Source: Lentisphaeria bacterium (lineage in GTDB: Bacteria; Verrucomicrobiota; Lentisphaeria; Oligosphaerales; Oligosphaeraceae). From it: a stretch of 19,301 nt of DNA. Below, piece by piece: positions 14,964-19,301 of the stretch. The DNA is taken from positions 1-19,301 of the forward strand of contig JAEDNB010000019.1 in NCBI GenBank assembly GCA_016302725.1, given 5' to 3'. Each line of letters begins with the position of its first letter. The first letter of the stretch is position 1. A model generated the notes under the pieces. That model searched no databases. It saw nothing but the letters and a program-made list of their open reading frames with translations, and was not told where the DNA came from. The position numbers and the translations under genes were made by a program.

Positions 14964-15665
14964 ATGAATCCATTGAATGCCGCGCTGGATACCTCGTGGG
15001 GATTCTCCCTCGCCTTGGAAGACGAGGGGGGGACCCCCCTTGCCCAGGAACATCTTGCCGCCGTGGGCCGGGAGAGCGACAGGCTGCTGGTGCCCTGGCT
15101 GTCCGAATGCCTGGGAAAGGTCGGCGCCACGCTGGCACAGGTGGGCCGCTGGACCCTGGGGACAGGCCCCGGTTCCTTCGCCGGCCTGCGTTGCGGCATC
15201 GCCGCCGTCAAGGGATGTGCCCTGGCGACGGGCGCCTCCCTGCGGGGAGTGCCCTCCGCCTATGCCGTTGCCCTGGCGGTCCCCGCCTCCCCGGGGCTGG
15301 TTGGGGTCCTGCATGACGGGCGGTGCGGAGAGGTCCTTTTCTCCCCCTTCCGGCGGGATGAGGCGGGGGGCCTCCGGCCGGAGTGCCCTCCCATTCCCCT
15401 GGCTCCTCAAAGACTGGAGGAGGAGGGACGCCTCTGCGGCGCCTATGGACTCCTCCAGCCGGAACTCCTGGACCTCTGCCCCCCCTCTCTCCGGGAAAAG
15501 GCCACCGTCCTTTCCCGGGTGCCCGCGGAAGCCCTCCTCCACGCCCCCGAAGGCCTCTTTCCCTGGGAGGTGGATCCCACGGCCCAGGAACGCTCCGTGG
15601 AACCCCTCTATGTCCGCCAGGCGGTCTTCGTAAAGCCCGCCTCCCTGCGGGCAGACCTCTCCTGA
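14964..15665 (+). CDS. tsaB: tRNA threonylcarbamoyladenosine biosynthesis protein TsaB
   Basis: This 233-residue protein is the usual length for TsaB, the ASKHA-fold partner of TsaD in the bacterial TsaB-TsaD-TsaE complex. The complex transfers threonylcarbamoyl to A37 of ANN-decoding tRNAs. The N-terminal 'AALDTSWGFSLALEDEG' matches the beta-hairpin start of the fold. 'LGTGPGSFAGLRCGIAAVKG' (65-84) is the TsaB hallmark. The C-terminal 'VEPLYVRQAVFVKP' fits the usual ending. The ATG at 14964 gives the canonical N-terminus, with AGGAG about 14 bases upstream and AAAGAAG nearer. An in-frame ATG at 14841 would overlap namZ and adds non-homologous sequence. No tsaD, tsaE or rimI is adjacent. It is probably the last gene of the clpC run, because the next gap is 133 bases. 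Confidence 0.88.
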   Translation: MNPLNAALDTSWGFSLALEDEGGTPLAQEHLAAVGRESDRLLVPWLSECLGKVGATLAQVGRWTLGTGPGSFAGLRCGIAAVKGCALATGASLRGVPSAYAVALAVPASPGLVGVLHDGRCGEVLFSPFRRDEAGGLRPECPPIPLAPQRLEEEGRLCGAYGLLQPELLDLCPPSLREKATVLSRVPAEALLHAPEGLFPWEVDPTAQERSVEPLYVRQAVFVKPASLRADLS

Positions 15666-15798
15666 CTTTTCCCCTTTCTTCCCCCCTGTTTTCCGGTTCT
15701 TCACCCCAAAAAGCCCTCCTCCGTGCTTGGCGGCCTTGGCGCATGGCTCCCAGATCCGCCCGGCGGCGGAGGACGCATCCCCCTGGAGATTCCCAACG

Positions 15799-18700
15799 AT
15801 GCATAAACGCCTTGCCCTCTTGACATTCCTCTTCGCCCTGGCATGCTGGGCCGCCCCCGTAGACCTCAACGGGACCTTTCAGAACCCGGACTCCACAGGG
15901 GTCCCCCGGGGCTGGATGCGGAACAGTTGGCCGGGCTACAATCCCCCCTGCACCCTCGTCGTCGTGCCCGGCGGGGGGAAGGAAGGCAATTCCCTTCTCA
16001 TGAAGGACATTCAAAGTAACCGGGGCGCCGCCTTTAACACGGTCTTCCATCCCGGCCGCTGCGGCGATCTCCTCCGCCTCAAGTTCCGCGCCCGGGGACG
16101 GGGAACCGCCTCAGTCATCCTCTATTTCCAGACCCTTGAGGGGGAGTGGAATTTCCAGTCCCCGCAGATGGAGAAGTTCACCGTGGACGACGAATGGAGG
16201 AACTACAACCTCGCCCTGAAGGTCTTCAACGGGAAGGCGGGGGAGACGGGATCCTTTGACATCTCCTTCGAGATGGAGCAGGGGGGGGAATTGGAACTGT
16301 CGGATCTCCAGGTGGACCAGGAGAGTTCCCCCTATCAGGGCAGCGAGCCCTTCCCGGAACGCTGGACGCTCTTCGGGCCCGTGGATGAGGAGTACATGCC
16401 CCCCCTGCAGGGATTGACTGATGTGCCCGAAACCCTGGATGGCCAGGAGGGCAGGCTCTTCCGGCTCACCAACCATACTCTGGATTTCGCCAAGGTCTTC
16501 GGCCCCGGGGAAAAGAAGGTGGGATGGGCCTTCGCCGTCCTGGACTCCCCCATCGATTGCGGCTACTCCATCGGCGCCGCCGCCGATTGGTGGATGGAAT
16601 TCTATGTGAACGGGGAAAAGGTCTTGGACACCATGTCCCTGGGAAATGTGGAGTACCCCTTCAACATCTGGAACCATGTCGCCAACGTCCGCCTCAGGAA
16701 GGGGAAGAACCTCCTGGCGGTCAAGGTGAAGACCGGCTCCACCAGCTCCGTGCTCATGATGGGAGGTCCCCTGGAACTCGCTGACCGCACCGTGAAACTG
16801 AAACTCTCCAAGATGGAGTGGATCGAGTCCTTCGACGGGGAAAGCCTGGAGTGCACCGGCGACCCGGAACGCATCCAGGGATACCCCACCCCGGGATTGC
16901 TGACCTTGACGGGGCAGGCTGTCTTCCACACCGCGGACTCCCTGGAAATCCGCCCCGTCGCGGATGCCGCCTATCCCATGCCCGGGGAAAAGGCCTTCTA
17001 CCGGGCGCTGGGCGTGCGGATCCAGGAGTTCGGGGCCGCCGCCGCCTCCCTCTCCCTGGACCTGGCGGATGCCGCGGACAATTTCCCCGATCCCTCCCGC
17101 CTCTCCATGAAGGTCCTCAGCCCCGCCAATTCTCAGGAACTCCAGGTGCAGGTGCTCCTGGACGGACAGGTGGTGGAGGAACACCCCTTCTCTCGCCACT
17201 CCCTTCCCGCGGACTTCCTCTTTGGCGTCAATGCCGCCGGTTCCTTCTCCGCCAATGTGAACAGCCTTTCCGATGGCTCCCAACTGGCCTTCTCCGGGGA
17301 AGTCCCCTTCGGACAGGAACCGGAGGCCGCCATCCTGCCCTCCCTGTGCCTTGCGGCGGAATCCCCGGACGGGAATGCGCAGGTCACGGTGGACAATTTC
17401 GCCGTGGGCCTCGCCGTGGAGAAAGGAGCCGCCAGCCCCGTCCCCTACAAGGTGGAGCCCAGGAAGGAGTTCGACCCCGTGAAGGCGGGCTGGAAGCTGG
17501 TCTTCGCCGACGAGTTTGACGGAGAGGCCCTGGATGAAACTGCCTGGAGCCATGGATGGAAGAGCCTCCCGGAGAATGTGACCGTCCATGACGGGGTGCT
17601 GGAGATCAAGACCGACTGGGATGCCGAACACAAAACCCTGCGCACCGCAGATATCCGCACAACCCAATTCTTCCGCTACGGGTATTTCGAAGCCAGGTGC
17701 ACCTTCCGCCAGGAACCCGGGTGGTGGTCCGCCTTCTGGCTCTATGGCGCCTCCAACGCCAATCCCTTCTACGATGGCTTCGAAATCGACATCTACGAGG
17801 ACTACTACCTGACACGACCCGGCCCTGATGGAAAGCCCTATCCCGGCTCCCCCGCCTTCCGCGGCACCCTGGACCATAACCTCCACGTCTACTGCGGCGA
17901 AACCCTGAAGAGCTGGAACTACGGTTCCCCCAAGGAGGATTTCCTGGATGGGTTCCACCGCATCGGCGTCATCTGGACCCCCTTCGAAATCTCCTACTAT
18001 CTGGATGGAAAGCTGATTTCCAGCAGCGCCAACCACAGCCCTTATGACAGCGTCACCTTCGATGCCTTCAACCACGCCTGCGGATTCAGCCCCCTCCAGG
18101 CCATCCTTAGCGGACAGGTGAAACCCTCCGCCGGACGCCCCGAATACGGAAACTACCCCGAAAGCTTCCTCACGGACTATGTCCGCGTCTACGCCCTCCC
18201 CGAATCGGAATTCCCCAAGGTGGAGTGGGTGGAGAAACCTTACCAGTCCCAGGCGAAATACGGGGATGTCCTCTCCTTCTCCGCACGGGCCGAGGCGGCG
18301 CCGGACAGCCCCATCATGGCCGCCTATCTCTTCGATGGCGGATATCTCCTGGACTACAAGACCGAACCTCCCTTCGATTTCCAGGTCTCCCTTACCCGGG
18401 AATTCTATGATGTCACCGACTACAACCGCCCCGGACGCCAAAGCATCGTGCCCAAGTTCGATGAGAATTTCCATTGCTATAGTGTCTTCGTCCAGGACGA
18501 GAAGGGACGGGTCGCCCACACGGAACCCCATATCATCACCAACATCATCCCCCCCGCAGGCGCTAAAACAAGCACCCCCTTCCAAGGAGTCCCCCAGGAA
18601 ATCCCCGGAATACTCCGGATGGGGGATTTCGACGAGGGCGGACAAAAGGTGGCCTACTTGGATACTACCCCCGGAAACACCGCCCAGAAATCCAACCCCA

Positions 18701-19044
18701 CGCGCAACGAGGATGTGGATGTAAGCACAGACGGCGTCATCGGATACGTGCAAATGGGAGAATGGGTGAAATACACCGTGAATATCCAGGAGGCGGGCGC
18801 ATACACCGCAACTCTCCGGTATGGCACTCCCATCCCCTATGAGGAAAATGTCTTCCTCTACTTGGATGAACAAGACGAGTGCCTCGGCGTCTTCACCCTG
18901 CAAAGCCATGGTGCAAAGGGCCATACAGTGGACAAGGAGGCCACTGTCACCCTGAATCTCCCCGAGGGACGACATGTGCTCAAAGTGGTCTTCCTCGCCG
19001 CCGCCAATGTGAAAGACCTCGAATTCCAAAAAATCACGGAATAA
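15799..19044 (+). CDS. Secreted multi-domain GH16 glycoside hydrolase with CBM6-like domain
   Basis: This is a 1081-residue secreted protein. Residues 1-19 are a signal peptide (MHKR, then a hydrophobic core ending near CWAA). Residues 21-172 resemble a CBM4/9-type jelly roll. Residues 181-327 form a beta-galactosidase-like jelly roll ('DWWMEFYVNGEKVLDT', 'GKNLLAVKVKTG'). Residues 335-545 are beta-rich and possibly concanavalin-like. Residues 557-802 are the GH16 catalytic domain ('VFADEFDGEALDETAW', 'YGYFEARCTFRQEPGWWSAF'), with catalytic motif ExDxxE at Glu662, Asp664 and Glu667, the beta-bulge type of laminarinases, agarases and carrageenases. Residues 805-925 are Ig-like. Residues 933-1081 are CBM6-like ('KVAYLDTTPGN', 'GEWVKYTVNIQEAGAYT'). 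The CBM6 N-terminal acidic pair that normally supports calcium binding is replaced (Arg940, Gly942). GGAG upstream supports the start. The substrate is unknown; beta-1,3-glucan or algal galactan is plausible. Confidence 0.9.
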   Translation: MHKRLALLTFLFALACWAAPVDLNGTFQNPDSTGVPRGWMRNSWPGYNPPCTLVVVPGGGKEGNSLLMKDIQSNRGAAFNTVFHPGRCGDLLRLKFRARGRGTASVILYFQTLEGEWNFQSPQMEKFTVDDEWRNYNLALKVFNGKAGETGSFDISFEMEQGGELELSDLQVDQESSPYQGSEPFPERWTLFGPVDEEYMPPLQGLTDVPETLDGQEGRLFRLTNHTLDFAKVFGPGEKKVGWAFAVLDSPIDCGYSIGAAADWWMEFYVNGEKVLDTMSLGNVEYPFNIWNHVANVRLRKGKNLLAVKVKTGSTSSVLMMGGPLELADRTVKLKLSKMEWIESFDGESLECTGDPERIQGYPTPGLLTLTGQAVFHTADSLEIRPVADAAYPMPGEKAFYRALGVRIQEFGAAAASLSLDLADAADNFPDPSRLSMKVLSPANSQELQVQVLLDGQVVEEHPFSRHSLPADFLFGVNAAGSFSANVNSLSDGSQLAFSGEVPFGQEPEAAILPSLCLAAESPDGNAQVTVDNFAVGLAVEKGAASPVPYKVEPRKEFDPVKAGWKLVFADEFDGEALDETAWSHGWKSLPENVTVHDGVLEIKTDWDAEHKTLRTADIRTTQFFRYGYFEARCTFRQEPGWWSAFWLYGASNANPFYDGFEIDIYEDYYLTRPGPDGKPYPGSPAFRGTLDHNLHVYCGETLKSWNYGSPKEDFLDGFHRIGVIWTPFEISYYLDGKLISSSANHSPYDSVTFDAFNHACGFSPLQAILSGQVKPSAGRPEYGNYPESFLTDYVRVYALPESEFPKVEWVEKPYQSQAKYGDVLSFSARAEAAPDSPIMAAYLFDGGYLLDYKTEPPFDFQVSLTREFYDVTDYNRPGRQSIVPKFDENFHCYSVFVQDEKGRVAHTEPHIITNIIPPAGAKTSTPFQGVPQEIPGILRMGDFDEGGQKVAYLDTTPGNTAQKSNPTRNEDVDVSTDGVIGYVQMGEWVKYTVNIQEAGAYTATLRYGTPIPYEENVFLYLDEQDECLGVFTLQSHGAKGHTVDKEATVTLNLPEGRHVLKVVFLAAANVKDLEFQKITE

Positions 19045-19053
19045 AGAGGATAT

Positions 19054-19092
19054 CCCCCCGGGAACCCTGCCATTGGCGCATTTCCCGGGGGG
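19054..19092 (+). terminator. GC-rich hairpin after the GH16 gene
   Basis: The arms CCCCCCGGGAA (19054-19064) and TTCCCGGGGGG (19082-19092) form an 11-bp perfect stem. The 17-base loop contains a smaller GCC/GGC pairing. It starts 9 bases after the stop codon. No U-run follows, so it may be a non-canonical terminator or an mRNA 3'-end stabiliser. Confidence 0.5.
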
Positions 19093-19099
19093 GGCGGAA

Positions 19100-19173
19100 A
19101 CACGGAGGGTATGGAGAGTTTAACACGGAGGGCACGGAAACGCCCTGCGGGCGCACGGAGAGCACGGAGGGCA
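19100..19173. repeat. Dispersed CACGGAGGG-type repeat, right copy
   Basis: At least five degenerate 'CACGGAGRG/CACGGA' units occur here. Positions 19119-19145 are the exact reverse complement of 1-27, and the similarity extends back to 19100. A small hairpin (CGCCC-TGC-GGGCG, 19141-19153) follows within it. No coding content is evident. It is probably the same genome-wide repeat as at the left edge, in inverted orientation. Confidence 0.8.
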
Positions 19174-19174
19174 C

Positions 19175-19197
19175 GGCCATGCCAGCATGGCCATGCC
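19175..19197. repeat. Short direct repeat GGCCATGCC x2
   Basis: GGCCATGCC occurs at 19175-19183 and again at 19189-19197, separated by AGCAT. Parts of it are also self-complementary (GCCATGC with GCATGGC). It links the CACGGAGGG repeat to the terminal tandem array and is probably part of the same composite intergenic element. Confidence 0.55.
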
Positions 19198-19223
19198 GGG
19201 GATTTTGATATAAGTCGTTTGGG

Positions 19224-19301
19224 TCTAGAAATCTAGAAATCTAGAAATCTAGAAATCTAGAAATCTAGAAATCTAGAAATCTAGAAATCTAGAAATCTAG
19301 A
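19224..19301. repeat. 8-bp tandem array TCTAGAAA, about 9.75 units, running off the window
   Basis: Perfect head-to-tail copies of TCTAGAAA fill 78 bases to the last base. Each unit contains the palindrome TCTAGA. The array is AT-rich in a GC-rich genome and has no spacers or flanking cas genes, so it is a simple tandem repeat and not a CRISPR array. Its true length is unknown because the window ends within it. Confidence 0.95.

Noticed and set aside
12028..15138. 1036-codon minus-strand open frame opposite rpoN and namZ
   Set aside because: It spans two clear plus-strand genes, has low-complexity composition and no recognisable motifs. It is an artefact of codon bias.
15799..15860. Lipoprotein signal (lipobox) in the GH16 protein
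   Set aside because: The residues before the cysteine are A-L-A, which does not fit the usual L-[AST]-[GA]-C order well. Signal peptidase I cleavage near CWAA is more likely.
16111..19029. 972-codon minus-strand open frame opposite the GH16 gene
   Set aside because: The plus strand has a signal peptide, GH16 catalytic motif and CBM6-like domain. The antisense frame shows only Gly/Glu/Val-rich repetitive sequence.
19224..19301. Possible CRISPR array
   Set aside because: The units are 8 bp with no unique spacers, and there are no cas genes.

Overview
The window is GC-rich, tightly packed bacterial DNA from a Gram-negative (diderm) organism. I think it comes from the PVC superphylum (Lentisphaerota, Verrucomicrobiota or Planctomycetota). 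The evidence is indirect: a separate heptose-7-phosphate kinase of the LPS pathway, a ClpC-type unfoldase together with sigma-54, a large secreted multi-domain GH16 enzyme, and dispersed 'CACGGAGGGCACGGAAAC'-type repeats at both ends. No rRNA or other marker fixes the phylum. The sequence begins inside one copy of the repeat and ends inside an 8-bp tandem array, so the window is probably an assembly contig that broke at repeats.

Left part (76-5615, minus strand). In transcription order there is a D-lactate dehydrogenase (ldhA), then a 1276-residue protein, then a small hotdog-fold acyl-CoA thioesterase. The large protein has a zinc ribbon, a TIR-like domain, a long helical region, one membrane span and a C-terminal SUMF1/FGE-sulfatase-like domain. 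Its stop codon overlaps the thioesterase start codon (ATGA). It is the most unusual gene here: its layout looks like a receptor, with TIR in the cytoplasm and a SUMF1/C-type-lectin-like fold outside. Residues expected for TIR NADase activity and for formylglycine-generating activity are both missing. A strong hairpin with a short U-run lies between ldhA and this gene.

Middle (5616-6293). This is a 678-bp divergent intergenic region with no gene. It holds an 18-bp perfect palindrome, several GGGATTTC-like motifs, an AT-rich palindromic island, and a 10-bp leader hairpin upstream of clpC.

Right part (6294-19044, plus strand). Seven genes with gaps of 8-68 bp are probably one transcription unit: clpC (protein quality control), a membrane/coiled-coil protein of unknown function, hldA (ADP-heptose synthesis for LPS), rlmI (23S rRNA m5C methyltransferase), rpoN (sigma-54), a namZ-like exo-muramidase (DUF1343/GH171) and tsaB (t6A tRNA modification). 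The set mixes proteostasis, envelope, and RNA-modification functions. After a 133-bp gap comes a 1081-residue secreted GH16 glycoside hydrolase with jelly-roll modules and a C-terminal CBM6-like domain, followed by a GC-rich hairpin and the terminal repeats. I found no RNA genes, CRISPR array, transposase or integrase.
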